DNA of 64,000 nt. Source: Alkalinema pantanalense (GTDB lineage: Bacteria > Cyanobacteriota > Cyanobacteriia > Leptolyngbyales > Leptolyngbyaceae). Shown in pieces: positions 17,226 to 26,230 of this stretch; the stretch's first letter is position 1; each line of letters begins with the position of its first letter. The translations under genes and the position numbers were made by a program. The stretch covers positions 38,192-102,191 of the forward strand of contig NZ_JBLZFX010000009.1 of the NCBI RefSeq assembly GCF_050753345.1, read 5' to 3'. A model generated the notes under the pieces. That model saw only the letters and a program-made list of their open reading frames with translations. It ran no database searches and was not told where the DNA came from.

Positions 17226-18587
17226 TCATAGGACATCTTGAAAAACCTGACGGCTCCTATGCCATGTCCAAACCCCGATCGCCGCTACAATCACGCTAAT
17301 GCCCAACAGAACATACCCTGGATCGTGAGGTGAATTGGGATTAGCCGGATCTAGGGGGGGCGACAGTTTGACGAAAAACTCCGTCAACACCAGTGGTAGG
17401 GAAATCGCGATATTAATCACGTTGTTTTGGAAGCCGAAGACCTTGCCTCGCATGGAAGCTGGTGTTTGCTGTTGAATTAGGGTTTGCATAGGGACAACAA
17501 TCAGCACCGATCCCAACCCCAAAAAGGCACTTAAGACCAGGGCAAGCGTCAGTTGGTGGATAAACGCAAAACAAAACAACGCAAAACTCACGCTAAGGAA
17601 GCCAATCAGGGGAAGGGGTTTATGGTGGAAGCGATCGCCCATCACATTCAACAGCGTTGCGCCCAAAATCATGCCGACCCCCGCCGCCGCAATCAAAAAG
17701 CCAAATTGATCAGCCTTGAGAAGTTGCCCTGGACTCACTTGAATTTTGCTGGTCAGGGCGATCGAAAGAACGGTTAACGAAGCAAAGACTGAGTAGATAA
17801 TCATCAACTGCACGATCGCATTGCTCACCAGACGATCTTTCCGCAGGTAGGCCAGCCCCGCTTTGAAATCTTGCCAAGGGTGCAGGGTCTCTTCCGTCCG
17901 TTGGCGAGGTTCTCGCATGGGCAGGCGAGCGAGGATGACAGCGCCTGCCAAGTACAGAAAACCTACTGTGAATTCCTTACCAAATTCAAAGGGAATTTCG
18001 CCCAATCCTTGACTGAGATGTTCCACAAGATCAAAAATGGGCGACGCGATCGCATGACCCACAACGATCGAACCAATCATCGTTGTGGCAAACAGGGAAT
18101 TGGCTGCGATAAGATTTTCTCTTGCAACCAGAAAAGGTAGGGCACTTTGCTCGGCAGGGGCAAAGAACTGCGTCAAAATAGATTCGACAAAAACCACGAA
18201 GACTAAGAGCGGAAAGCCTCCCGGTACAAAGGGTAGAAGTAACAACATCAGTCCGCGCCAGAGATTGCAGTGAAACAGGACAGATTTCTTGCGCCGTCGA
18301 TCGACAAAAATTCCCGCAGCTGAGCCAAACAGAATCGCTGGAATGGTGGAGGCAATAAACAAAATTAGCAGCCGTGAATTTGGATCCAAGGCCCATTGCA
18401 TTGCGCCGAAGTTAACTTCAAAGGTTTGATAACGCAGGTTCTCTGTAAGGAGAGAAACTTGGAGGGTCAGAAAAATCTTATCTGCGAGTTGGGAAACAAT
18501 TTGGCCAATCCAAAGCTGCATAAACGAGCGATCGCGCAGGAGGGCCGAAAAACCAGTGGCTTGGGGTTGCTGACTCACGGGGTGCAT
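17226..18587 (-). CDS. MFS transporter (first of two paralogues)
   Basis: Integral membrane protein of the major facilitator superfamily, 453 residues, with about twelve hydrophobic segments. The A-motif-like loop reads GIFVDRRRKKSVLF, and TQFFAPAEQSALPFLV and QQQTPASMRGKVFGFQNNVI are strongly conserved blocks. The second MFS protein at 34628-36187 shares these blocks nearly word for word, so the two are paralogues. The family is annotated in cyanobacteria as enterobactin-exporter-like MFS; the substrate is unknown. The start at 18587 gives MHPVSQQPQATGFSALLRDR before the first segment. The gene is monocistronic and followed by no clear terminator. Confidence 0.85.
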   Translation of the reverse strand: MHPVSQQPQATGFSALLRDRSFMQLWIGQIVSQLADKIFLTLQVSLLTENLRYQTFEVNFGAMQWALDPNSRLLILFIASTIPAILFGSAAGIFVDRRRKKSVLFHCNLWRGLMLLLLPFVPGGFPLLVFVVFVESILTQFFAPAEQSALPFLVARENLIAANSLFATTMIGSIVVGHAIASPIFDLVEHLSQGLGEIPFEFGKEFTVGFLYLAGAVILARLPMREPRQRTEETLHPWQDFKAGLAYLRKDRLVSNAIVQLMIIYSVFASLTVLSIALTSKIQVSPGQLLKADQFGFLIAAAGVGMILGATLLNVMGDRFHHKPLPLIGFLSVSFALFCFAFIHQLTLALVLSAFLGLGSVLIVVPMQTLIQQQTPASMRGKVFGFQNNVINIAISLPLVLTEFFVKLSPPLDPANPNSPHDPGYVLLGISVIVAAIGVWTWHRSRQVFQDVL

Positions 18588-19632
18588 ACAGTCATGGGGA
18601 AAAAGGGTGGCTTAACACGCAGTAACCTGAGCACAGTGGATTGAGAGAAGGTGAACTGAGGCAAGCCGTCCCCTAGTGTGCAGTCTAGAGGTAGATTCTG
18701 GCTAGTCTTAAAGAAAAATGTCTCAGCACTTTACACAAAGTGAGATCTTCCATCCGTACAGTTACTCAAGATAGTTATCTGTTCAGGGTGCCCAGGAGTA
18801 TTCTCAACGGAGTCCTAATGGAGAGGTGTAAAATCACAAATCAAAGTTGTAGCGACTTTGACTTAGCTTATGGTAGAACAGAGAGATAAGAGTGCATAAC
18901 TTAAGTTTCTAATTAACGGTCTCTAGTCAACGGTCTCTAATCAACCGTTAGATCTGAGTTTGAATCTGAGTCTAGGGGGCAAGACCTAATTGACCCCAGT
19001 CAATTAACCAAGCGTTTAATCCGACGATTAATCAGTTCATACCCCCAAGTCTTTCCCCCAAGTCTTTTCCCAGCAGTAGTGCCACTGTAACCATGACTTC
19101 GCTGCACCAATGATTTCATCACAAAGTGTGCTTCGTCATGGAATTCACCCCCTAGGAATGAAGTGGCTGCCAAAGTGAGATGAAGGACTCAAACTTGCCT
19201 ACTTTAACGACTGCACAGATGTATCTGGTATGTGACAAATGCCAGTTTTCAGCTTGGCTCAATTTCTGAGCTTGACTGGGTTCTGAAAGGGTTGGCTGGG
19301 GATGATCCCATTAGGTTATCAGTCCGTGGAGAGTGGGTCAGTTACTATGTTGGACTAATTGAACTAATTGGACGAATCAGACTCGTTAGACTAAGTTGAG
19401 TGATTTTCTAAGCTAGTGGTCTCCTGCGCTCTAGTCGCTCTGTGCCGATTTCCATTGTTGTTAAATAACCGCAATGAAAATTCCTTAAAATCTCACGACT
19501 TCTAGTCAGTCTGTTCATTAAATTCCTTTTAACCTGGCTAGAATTGAAAAACAATTTAAGAAGATCAGCATCAATCTCGGTTTATCGTTCTTTTTCGCTT
19601 TTACTCTGCACCTAGATTAAGAATCAAAATCT
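18588..19632. other. Gene-free 1-kb region upstream of the Fur-family gene
   Basis: No reading frame with a ribosome site or family match is seen on either strand. The most regular part is 18915-18951, where AACGGTCTCTAGTC is followed directly by AACGGTCTCTAATC and then AACCGTTAG, a 14-bp tandem repeat with a partial third, inverted-looking unit. At about 19350-19372 ACTAATTG occurs twice, 11 bp apart. The last 150 bp before the Fur gene are AT-rich, as expected of a promoter. Confidence 0.5.
18915..18951. repeat. 14-bp tandem repeat
   Basis: Two and a half copies: AACGGTCTCTAGTC (18915-18928), AACGGTCTCTAATC (18929-18942) and AACCGTTAG (18943-18951). The spacing of about 1.3 helical turns could place regulator-binding sites, but it lies 690 bp from the next gene, so a direct operator role is doubtful. 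Confidence 0.5.
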
Positions 19633-20145
19633 ATGCAAACTCACGGGGCAACACTGAAACCGATTCGCTCACTGGAAGATGCGGTGGAACGCTGTCAACT
19701 CTTAGGAATGCGCCTAAGCCGTCAGCGGCGCTACATCCTGGAATTGCTGTGGCAGGATCAGGAACATTTATCTGCACGGGAAATTTACGATCGACTCAAC
19801 TGTCAAGGCAAAGAGATTGGCCATACTTCGGTATATCAGAACCTGGAAGCCCTTTCGGAACAAGGGGTAATTGAGTGTATTGAGCGAGCCGATGGCCGCC
19901 TGTATGGCAATATCAGTGATGCCCATAGCCACGTCAACTGCCTAGATACTCAGCAAATCATCGATGTGCATGTAGATCTACCGTTGGAGCTGATTCAGCA
20001 GATTGAAGCCCACACAGGGGTCAAGATCACTGAATATCGCATTGATTTCTATGGCTATCGCCAAGCCTCTGTGGAACCGAAAGCCTCTGTGGAACCGAAA
20101 GCCTCTGTGGAACCGAAAGCCTCTGTGGAACCGATCAACGGATGA
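19633..20145 (+). CDS. Fur-family regulator, FurC/PerR-like, with repeat tail
   Basis: Metal-dependent repressor of the Fur superfamily, 170 residues. The winged helix covers residues ~18-92 (GMRLSRQRRYILELLWQDQE, HTSVYQNLEALSEQG), followed by a dimer domain with the metal-binding stretch DAHSHVNCLD near residues 97-105. No CxxC zinc pairs are present, which fits the cyanobacterial FurC (PerR) group and not FurA. Such proteins sense peroxide and control antioxidant genes; that role is inferred. The C-terminus is unusual: after the normal end at FYGYRQ it carries ASVEPK repeated almost four times. A Fur-type box would be expected upstream, but none can be named by eye. Confidence 0.85.
   Translation: MQTHGATLKPIRSLEDAVERCQLLGMRLSRQRRYILELLWQDQEHLSAREIYDRLNCQGKEIGHTSVYQNLEALSEQGVIECIERADGRLYGNISDAHSHVNCLDTQQIIDVHVDLPLELIQQIEAHTGVKITEYRIDFYGYRQASVEPKASVEPKASVEPKASVEPING
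20065..20133 (+). repeat. 18-bp in-frame tandem repeat at the 3' end of the Fur-family gene
   Basis: GCCTCTGTGGAACCGAAA repeats three times exactly (20065-20082, 20083-20100, 20101-20118) and a fourth, 15-base copy follows (20119-20133). The unit is a multiple of three and encodes ASVEPK, so copy-number change would only alter tail length. Confidence 0.95.
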
Positions 20146-20363
20146 TTAAATCATCAGGTTTAGGCAATGTTAAGTTTCTAGTCAGGCAGGACATCCGCCA
20201 TTAACTGAATTGCTACTCCCCCAACGGTTGATTAGTGAACTTGGGTCAAGAGTGAACTTAGATAAATATTGTGTTCCTCTCTTGCGGGGGACGGTTCAGA
20301 TCCGAAAATTCGTGTTTCAATAGGCGTACCTTTCAGTTGCTCCATTGACTCGGCCCATGCGTC

Positions 20364-22967
20364 ATGGTTAGGAAACCCCTTGTACAGTCTTGGTTGCAGG
20401 CGTTTGTCAAGCCCTCCTCCCAAGGCCAATCTGTCCTCCCCCGGAACCGTTTGACTCAAGAACTCCCTTCGATTCACAGTGAATTTGTGGTGGAGTCAGA
20501 GCCAGTTGTCCGCTTGCCTGAACAACCTCTGCCACCAGAGTTTGATGCTGTGGCAGGGCTGGAGACCACTCCAGTTGTTTTAGAAAGTTCTGGTGATTCT
20601 GGCGATACTTCGATTAAACTGCCGTCTACGCCGGAGTTTGAAGAAGTCAATACTCCTGAGCATGTGGACAGGACAATCTTCCCACCCAAGTTTTCAGACA
20701 ATCTAACCGATACGCTAAACGGCAATCTGACCGATGCTGAATTCCGACCTGTCGCCTTTGATCCCTGGGACAGCGAGATCGGGGATTTACCCTTCAGCAG
20801 GATTGAGATTGATGGGGATGCGGAGGATGATCGGGATATCAGTTCTGCTATCAACCGTGAGGATTTAGCCTCAGAAGAGGTGCGGGGATCAAGACGGTCT
20901 AAAAGGGGAAAAAATCGGGGATTCCAGAAATCTCGGCCTCGATCGTGGAAAGCATCCCCCCCCCAGCCTGTATCCGCTTCCACTCGCTCCCGTCGATCCG
21001 TCACCCAGCAAGCCAAACGGAAACTCCAGCGGGCTGGGCAAGCCAGTCTGAATCAAGTCAAGCGTGGGTCTGCCTGGGTGGGGCAAACGACTAAGGCGCA
21101 GGCTCAGATTGCCTATACCCAGGTTACTCGGACGATCGTGCAACACCGTTGGGCCGCGATAGTCATCACGATTTTTGTTTTGGTAGCGGGAACTGGGACG
21201 GCAGCTATTTGGTGGCTCTCTCGCATTCCCCCGGTGCCTGAGTGCAGTCAGATTTCCGGTTGGTCGGCGGATGCTGAACGCTTGTACTGTGCCCAAGTGG
21301 CCGCCCAATCCGGGAAACCGGAGGATATTCGGCAGGGGATCAATTTAGTGAAACATTGGTCGTCGGATCATCCGCTGTATGCCCAAGGGCAGCGATCGCT
21401 GGAGCAGTGGTCTAATTCCTTGCTAGGATTGGCGCGGGAAAAACTCAACCAAGGGGACTTAGATGGGGCAATTCGCGTTGCCCAGGAAATCCCAGAGTCT
21501 AGCCCACTTTATGGGGATGTCAAAGATTCGATTCAGCGATGGCAGTCGGAGCGGAACCGAGGTCAAAAACTTTACGATCGCATTCTAGCGGCGTTGAAAC
21601 AGCAGTCTTGGAACGAGTCGTCGGATTTGCTAGCCAAGCTGACGTTGGTGGATGATCCCAAGTGGCAGAACCGGTTGTCAGATATTCGGAAACAAATTGA
21701 TGACGAGAAACTAGCGGGTTACTACCTCAAGCAGGCTCAAGCCTTTATCAAGGGTCAGCCCGTTGAAAATTGGGGGCAGGCGATCGCCCTGACCGATCCC
21801 ATTAATCGCAAAACCTTTGTCTGGCAGACGGCATTGAAGGAGATCCAAGGCTGGCGGGATCAGGTCTTTAAGTTAGCTGCACAAAAATTAGCGCAGAAAG
21901 ATATTGCAACAGCGAGTCGTTTAATCCAGTCCATTCCGCAGAATATTGAATTGACCGCTGCCCATCAAGATTTAGTTGTGCTGGTTCGTGCTTCGGAATT
22001 GGATGGGACGGCGATTCACCGACAACCTTTACTGCAACAATTGGGACAGATCACCTTGGCGAGTTTTGCGTTGCAGCGAATCGATCGGAAAAGTCCATTT
22101 TCTGCCCAAGCTGGAGCATTGCAACCGCGTTTAGAGATGCAAGCAGAAGATGCGTTTCAGGTCACGTTGGCGCAAAGCTTAGCGAACTTTGGGCAAGTGC
22201 CGATGCTGCAAGCGGCGATCGGTCAGATCCAACAGGTTGCCCCGAAACGCCCCCGTCGCGTTGAAGCCCAAACCTACCTAGCCCAATGGCGTAAGGATGT
22301 GGAACGGTTGGAGGACCGACCTATTTTAGTGCAGGCCCAGCAGTTGGCTCAGGCGGGCACGGTGGAACAGTTGCGACAGGCGGTTCTGCTGGCTGCTCAA
22401 ATTTTGCCTAAACGCGCCTTGAGATCTGACGCGCAGATGCAAATCAGCAACTGGAACACGCAAATTCAAACCCTGGAAGATCGGCCTATTTTGGTACAAG
22501 CCCGTGCCCAGTCCCAGTCAGGCCAGCTCGGTCAGGCGATCAAAACGGCTAGTCGAATTGTCCCCAAGCGAGCGCTCTATCCAGAAGCCCAGAAGGAGAT
22601 TGCTAATTGGGCAGATCAGTTGCAAGCGATCGCCGATCGGGCCACGCTAGATCGGGCGACGGGGCTGGCGGCTGAGGGGTATCTGAGTCGCGCGATCGAA
22701 TTGGCGTCTCAAGTGTCCAGTCGATCGGTTTCGCCGGAAGCGCAAGGTGCGATTCAGCAATGGTCACGGGAACGGGCTGAGATTCGTCGTCGCCAAGAGG
22801 CAAGGCCCGCTGAATCGGCGGAATCCTCTGACCCAACAGATAGCGCTCCATCCCCTGCGCCTTCAAATTTTGACGAATCTGCCCAATCCGGTAATGATTC
22901 AGAAAGCGCTGAGTCATGGCCTAGTGATGCCTCAACCGATCCCTCTCCTCCTACTTCCTCTCCTTAA
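20364..22967 (+). CDS. Large membrane-anchored repeat protein, cyanobacterial
   Basis: An 867-residue protein of unknown function. Order of parts: an acidic, Pro/Ser/Thr-rich N-terminus (1-190), a very basic stretch (RRSKRGKNRGFQKSRPRS and on to ~255), one membrane helix at ~263-286 (AAIVITIFVLVAGTGTAAIW), then a long helical region to ~820. The helical part has repeats of about 65 residues, each with a block like LEDRPILVQARAQSQSGQLG and an ending like EAQKEIANW. It closes with a Ser/Pro/Asp-rich tail. The layout suggests a bitopic protein with one disordered domain on each side of a coil-rich scaffold. It is followed without a gap by the DUF3685 gene, which supports a joint role. Confidence 0.7.
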   Translation: MVRKPLVQSWLQAFVKPSSQGQSVLPRNRLTQELPSIHSEFVVESEPVVRLPEQPLPPEFDAVAGLETTPVVLESSGDSGDTSIKLPSTPEFEEVNTPEHVDRTIFPPKFSDNLTDTLNGNLTDAEFRPVAFDPWDSEIGDLPFSRIEIDGDAEDDRDISSAINREDLASEEVRGSRRSKRGKNRGFQKSRPRSWKASPPQPVSASTRSRRSVTQQAKRKLQRAGQASLNQVKRGSAWVGQTTKAQAQIAYTQVTRTIVQHRWAAIVITIFVLVAGTGTAAIWWLSRIPPVPECSQISGWSADAERLYCAQVAAQSGKPEDIRQGINLVKHWSSDHPLYAQGQRSLEQWSNSLLGLAREKLNQGDLDGAIRVAQEIPESSPLYGDVKDSIQRWQSERNRGQKLYDRILAALKQQSWNESSDLLAKLTLVDDPKWQNRLSDIRKQIDDEKLAGYYLKQAQAFIKGQPVENWGQAIALTDPINRKTFVWQTALKEIQGWRDQVFKLAAQKLAQKDIATASRLIQSIPQNIELTAAHQDLVVLVRASELDGTAIHRQPLLQQLGQITLASFALQRIDRKSPFSAQAGALQPRLEMQAEDAFQVTLAQSLANFGQVPMLQAAIGQIQQVAPKRPRRVEAQTYLAQWRKDVERLEDRPILVQAQQLAQAGTVEQLRQAVLLAAQILPKRALRSDAQMQISNWNTQIQTLEDRPILVQARAQSQSGQLGQAIKTASRIVPKRALYPEAQKEIANWADQLQAIADRATLDRATGLAAEGYLSRAIELASQVSSRSVSPEAQGAIQQWSRERAEIRRRQEARPAESAESSDPTDSAPSPAPSNFDESAQSGNDSESAESWPSDASTDPSPPTSSP

Positions 22968-24797
22968 GTGTCCATGAATGCCCCGTTGGCTGAATTGATA
23001 GCGCCTATTTTTTGCATGGTTGTAGAAGCTGACCCTGCGGTGCGACGGGAGTTAAGCTTCTATTTGCAACAGTATCCTTGGCAAATTATTGCGGAAGTGG
23101 CAACGACCGATCTGGCCTGGGAACGCTTGGTGACGTTGCGCGACACGCCCCAAGCGATTCAGTGGGTTGTGATGGGCTTGCCATTGACCGGACGAGGCCA
23201 TGGCGATCGATCGGGGCTGGCCCTGTGCCAAGTTTTAAAAGCAACCGATCCTGCCATTAAAATTATCTTGTTAGCGGATTTACGAGATCCGGCTCTGGTT
23301 GAAGCTCGCAAACTGGGGATTGAGGGTTGTTTTGCTCGGGAAACGCCGATCTCAACTCTCCTAGCGGGATTTACCCAGATTTTGCAAGGGGAGATTATTT
23401 GGTCGCCATCCTTGGCCACGATCGGGGCACCGTTAGCCAGTGCAAAGCCGATGGGCAAACGCCGACAAGCTGGGATGCAGCAAATTGATACGCTGTTGAT
23501 TCGACTGGAAACTGCCCTAAGGACGGAAGCGCTAACGCGGTTCGATCGACTGGTCATCCAAGGCCGATGTCGTGAGTTACGGGCAGCCCGTTGGATTCTG
23601 GCTCAGTTAACCTTGCCCCCATCTTCCTCGCTCCCCAGATCAACTGCATCCTCGATGTCTGAATGGAGTCTGCCGGGTGCTCCCTCAAGATCATCATCCC
23701 TGCCATCATCGGAACGCCTGACCTCCCCGAAAATTGTGTCATCCCCTGCGCTTTCGTCTTCGCTAGAGTCAAGCTCCAAGCCTTTTCCTCCATTATCGAG
23801 ATCGGCCCTAGTGCCACAGTCGCAGGCTATGCCGCCCAAAAAAGTTCAAGACCTTATTTTTGAACGACTGGCGAGTAAACTGCGCTTTGAACTGAATAAT
23901 GTGGAACCCGTTCCCTTAGAAATTGATATTCTGCGTGGCGATCGCAAGCAAGAACTCCTCTATATTGTTCTCCGTAAGGTAGAAACGTTGCTGGCGGAAC
24001 TGACCCTTGCCCAGGTGGAACCGCATCAGTTACAGGTGAAACGGAACGAACTTTTGACGGATCTCTGGGAAGCATCCATCATTGATTTTTTAGGGAAGTA
24101 CTATACCCTGCGTGACGACATTCAAACCATTGAAGTCGTGCCTGCGGTGCTCCATAGCTATGCGATCGTGCAGCGGGATATTTTGTCTAAGATTCCATTG
24201 GTGCCGGAGTTGTTTGCCTATCTACTGTTTCAAATTCCGCTAATTCAAGTGTTTGCTGTAGACCGTCCTAGCCCTTCATCGGTATCCCCGGAACAGGTCG
24301 ATCGGGCCTTGGTGATTTTAGAAAACTTGGTCATTCAAATCGCCAATGGCGTGATTCAGCCATTGTTAAACCAATTTGCTGATTGGGAGCCGATTAAACA
24401 AAATTTCTACGATCGGCGACATATGACCAGCCGGGAAATTGAACGGTTTCGCAACGACCTGTCTTGGCGGTATCGTCGCGATCGTTGGTTTGAGACGCCG
24501 ACCCATATTTTTGAAAGTCAGTATCATCTGTGGACTTTGAGCGATCGGGGAATTCGTCGTATTGCAATTTACTCACCCCGCCGTCAGGAACTGGAAACGC
24601 TGTCTGGCATTCCTCTGGCAGTGACGATCGCCCTTGAGGCTAGAGATGCCCTATCTCCTCGGTTGCGGGCGGCCTTTTCGCTATTGGGGGCAGGGGTGGT
24701 GTACGTTCTGACAGAAGTGGTGGGACGGGGGTTAGGGTTGATTGGACGAGGCATTGCTAAGGGGATTGGGGATGCGTGGCAGGATCGGCGTTCTTGA
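22968..24797 (+). CDS. DUF3685 protein with receiver-like N-terminus
   Basis: A 609-residue protein. Residues ~12-140 look like a response-regulator receiver fold (CMVVEADPAVRRELSFYLQQ, then IIAEVATTDLAWERL and KIILLADLRDPALVEARKLG). The expected phospho-Asp position reads VVMGLPLTG, so phosphorylation is unlikely. A Ser/Pro-rich linker (~225-285) joins it to a C-terminal DUF3685 domain (LIFERLASKLRFELNNVEPV to DRRHMTSREIERFRNDLSWR), with a hydrophobic Gly-rich end. DUF3685 is known from cyanobacteria and some algae, function unknown. The start is GTG at 22968, directly after the upstream stop codon; ATG at 22974 is equally possible. Confidence 0.7.
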   Translation: MSMNAPLAELIAPIFCMVVEADPAVRRELSFYLQQYPWQIIAEVATTDLAWERLVTLRDTPQAIQWVVMGLPLTGRGHGDRSGLALCQVLKATDPAIKIILLADLRDPALVEARKLGIEGCFARETPISTLLAGFTQILQGEIIWSPSLATIGAPLASAKPMGKRRQAGMQQIDTLLIRLETALRTEALTRFDRLVIQGRCRELRAARWILAQLTLPPSSSLPRSTASSMSEWSLPGAPSRSSSLPSSERLTSPKIVSSPALSSSLESSSKPFPPLSRSALVPQSQAMPPKKVQDLIFERLASKLRFELNNVEPVPLEIDILRGDRKQELLYIVLRKVETLLAELTLAQVEPHQLQVKRNELLTDLWEASIIDFLGKYYTLRDDIQTIEVVPAVLHSYAIVQRDILSKIPLVPELFAYLLFQIPLIQVFAVDRPSPSSVSPEQVDRALVILENLVIQIANGVIQPLLNQFADWEPIKQNFYDRRHMTSREIERFRNDLSWRYRRDRWFETPTHIFESQYHLWTLSDRGIRRIAIYSPRRQELETLSGIPLAVTIALEARDALSPRLRAAFSLLGAGVVYVLTEVVGRGLGLIGRGIAKGIGDAWQDRRS

Positions 24798-25124
24798 GTT
24801 CAGCGTTCTTAAGGGATTTGCTGAGCAGCCTCCCCTGTTTACCTTCCTATCCCCCCCCTTCCCCGTGGGAATGTATTTGTACGCTATTCCCTAAGTTCAG
24901 AGCTCGTCAGTGAGGAGATAACTGAACGAATCGGGGGATAATGGATCTGGGATTACACCTCAAAATTCTCGCTAAAAATGACTACTAAAAATTACCGCTA
25001 AAAACTTTTGCAAGACTGTGTCATTTTTAGGTAAAGCGACTACACTGAAGCTGCAAGATGTCGTCACAATTTCGGCTATTGAAAACTTCGGAATTCACAC
25101 AACACATCACAATCCATCACAACT
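24798..25124. other. Intergenic region upstream of the SPFH gene
   Basis: No gene is seen in 327 bp. GTTCAG (24895-24900) and CTGAAC (24920-24925) form a weak inverted repeat. The last 150 bp are AT-rich and presumably carry the promoter of the SPFH-domain gene. Confidence 0.4.
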
Positions 25125-26021
25125 ATGTTTGAGTCTTTGCTGGGTGCGATCGCACTGATGTTTGCGGGTTATATTATCGGCTCTGTGCGGATCGTTGAAG
25201 AAGGTGATGAAGCCCTAGTTCAGCGTTTGGGAGAGTATAAGCGGACTCTTCAACCTGGACTTAACTTTGTTGTCCCCGTTGTGGACTCGGTGTTGGTGGA
25301 AACGGTGCGTGAGCAGTTGTTGGACATTGAGCCTCAAAAGGCTATCACCAAGGATTCTGTGCCTGTAACCGTGGATGCGATCATCTACTGGAAGATTGTC
25401 GATCTGTACCGAGCATACTATAAGGTAGATGATCTAGAAGAATCGCTGAAAGAACTGGTACTCAGTTCTCTGCGGGCGGAAATTGGTAAGTTTGAGTTAC
25501 AGCAGGCGATCGCTTCCACACGCGGGATTAGCGATGCGCTCAAGCGAGACATTGAGGAGAAGTTGCGGGAATCCGATGAGGATGTGGCTCGGCAACGCTT
25601 GCAGCACGAGCAAATATATCCTGATGCGGAAAATCGTCCTGCCTTCAAGCCGGTGAATACTTGGGGGATTGAACTGATGCGGGTAGAGGTTCAGGACATC
25701 AGTATTTCCGATGAGATGCGGCAGTCCCTGGAAAAACAACGGGCGGCTCGGGCTCAAGGGGAAGCGACACTGGAAATTACCCGTGCTACGGTGGAGTCGA
25801 TTCGTCAGCTTTCGGAAGCGCTGGAAAACTCAGATAATCCCCAAGCAGTGTTGCAGTATTTGATTGCTCAAGACTTCGTGAAAGCGAATGCTGAAATTGG
25901 AAAGAGCGAGAACTCTAAGATTTTGTTTATGAACCCTGGTGCGCTCAACGAAGCAATCAGTGATTTGCTGGTGCACCCATTGCCTAAGGATGGTCATCAT
26001 CCCGGTAATGGTGCAGCTTAG
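25125..26021 (+). CDS. SPFH/Band 7 (stomatin/prohibitin-like) membrane protein
   Basis: A 298-residue protein with an N-terminal membrane hairpin or helix (LLGAIALMFAGYIIGSVRIV) and an SPFH domain: EEGDEALVQRLGEYKRTLQP, NFVVPVVDSVLVETVREQLL, DIEPQKAITKDSVPVTVDAI and SLRAEIGKFELQQAIASTRG. A coiled-coil region follows (DEMRQSLEKQRAARAQGEAT), then a short tail with His and Gly. The family makes large membrane-bound ring or cage oligomers that organise membrane domains and control proteases; cyanobacterial slr1106/slr1128 types are the closest I can name. A strong terminator lies 63 bases after the stop codon, so it is probably a single-gene unit. Confidence 0.87.
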   Translation: MFESLLGAIALMFAGYIIGSVRIVEEGDEALVQRLGEYKRTLQPGLNFVVPVVDSVLVETVREQLLDIEPQKAITKDSVPVTVDAIIYWKIVDLYRAYYKVDDLEESLKELVLSSLRAEIGKFELQQAIASTRGISDALKRDIEEKLRESDEDVARQRLQHEQIYPDAENRPAFKPVNTWGIELMRVEVQDISISDEMRQSLEKQRAARAQGEATLEITRATVESIRQLSEALENSDNPQAVLQYLIAQDFVKANAEIGKSENSKILFMNPGALNEAISDLLVHPLPKDGHHPGNGAA

Positions 26022-26084
26022 TTGAGATGGATATTGGTTAAGCTTCACATCAGTCGAGAATGACATCTGTGGATATTGCATGGC

Positions 26085-26120
26085 AACCTCTCTAGCGATC
26101 GCTAGAGAGGTTTATTTTTT
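26085..26120 (+). terminator. Rho-independent terminator with HIP1 centre
   Basis: Positions 26085-26112 form a perfect 28-bp palindrome: AACCTCTCTAGCGA and its exact complement. The octamer GCGATCGC lies at its centre. TTTATTTTTT follows on the plus strand, giving a stem with T-rich tail just after the SPFH gene. Confidence 0.85.
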
Positions 26121-26170
26121 AGGATGTTCGGATAGGTTTGTCTTAGATGTTTCTCTAACAGACTTTATGG

Positions 26171-26230
26171 CTTGTCGGTCATTAGCCATTACCAGATAGA
26201 TGGGTCATGACCGACAAGATGAACGTTCAT
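26171..26230. promoter_or_regulatory. 12-bp inverted repeat next to a 12-bp palindrome
   Basis: CTTGTCGGTCAT (26171-26182) is exactly complementary to ATGACCGACAAG (26207-26218), with a 24-base loop. One base-pair step on lies the perfect palindrome ATGAACGTTCAT (26219-26230). The pair sits in a gene-free stretch 390 bp before the next gene. It could be an operator pair or part of a small structured RNA; nothing in the sequence decides. Confidence 0.5.

Noticed and set aside
20232..20477. 81-codon frame with an RRxFL-like start on the minus strand
   Set aside because: It resembles a Tat-type start but has no downstream enzyme domain and overlaps the start of the large repeat protein.
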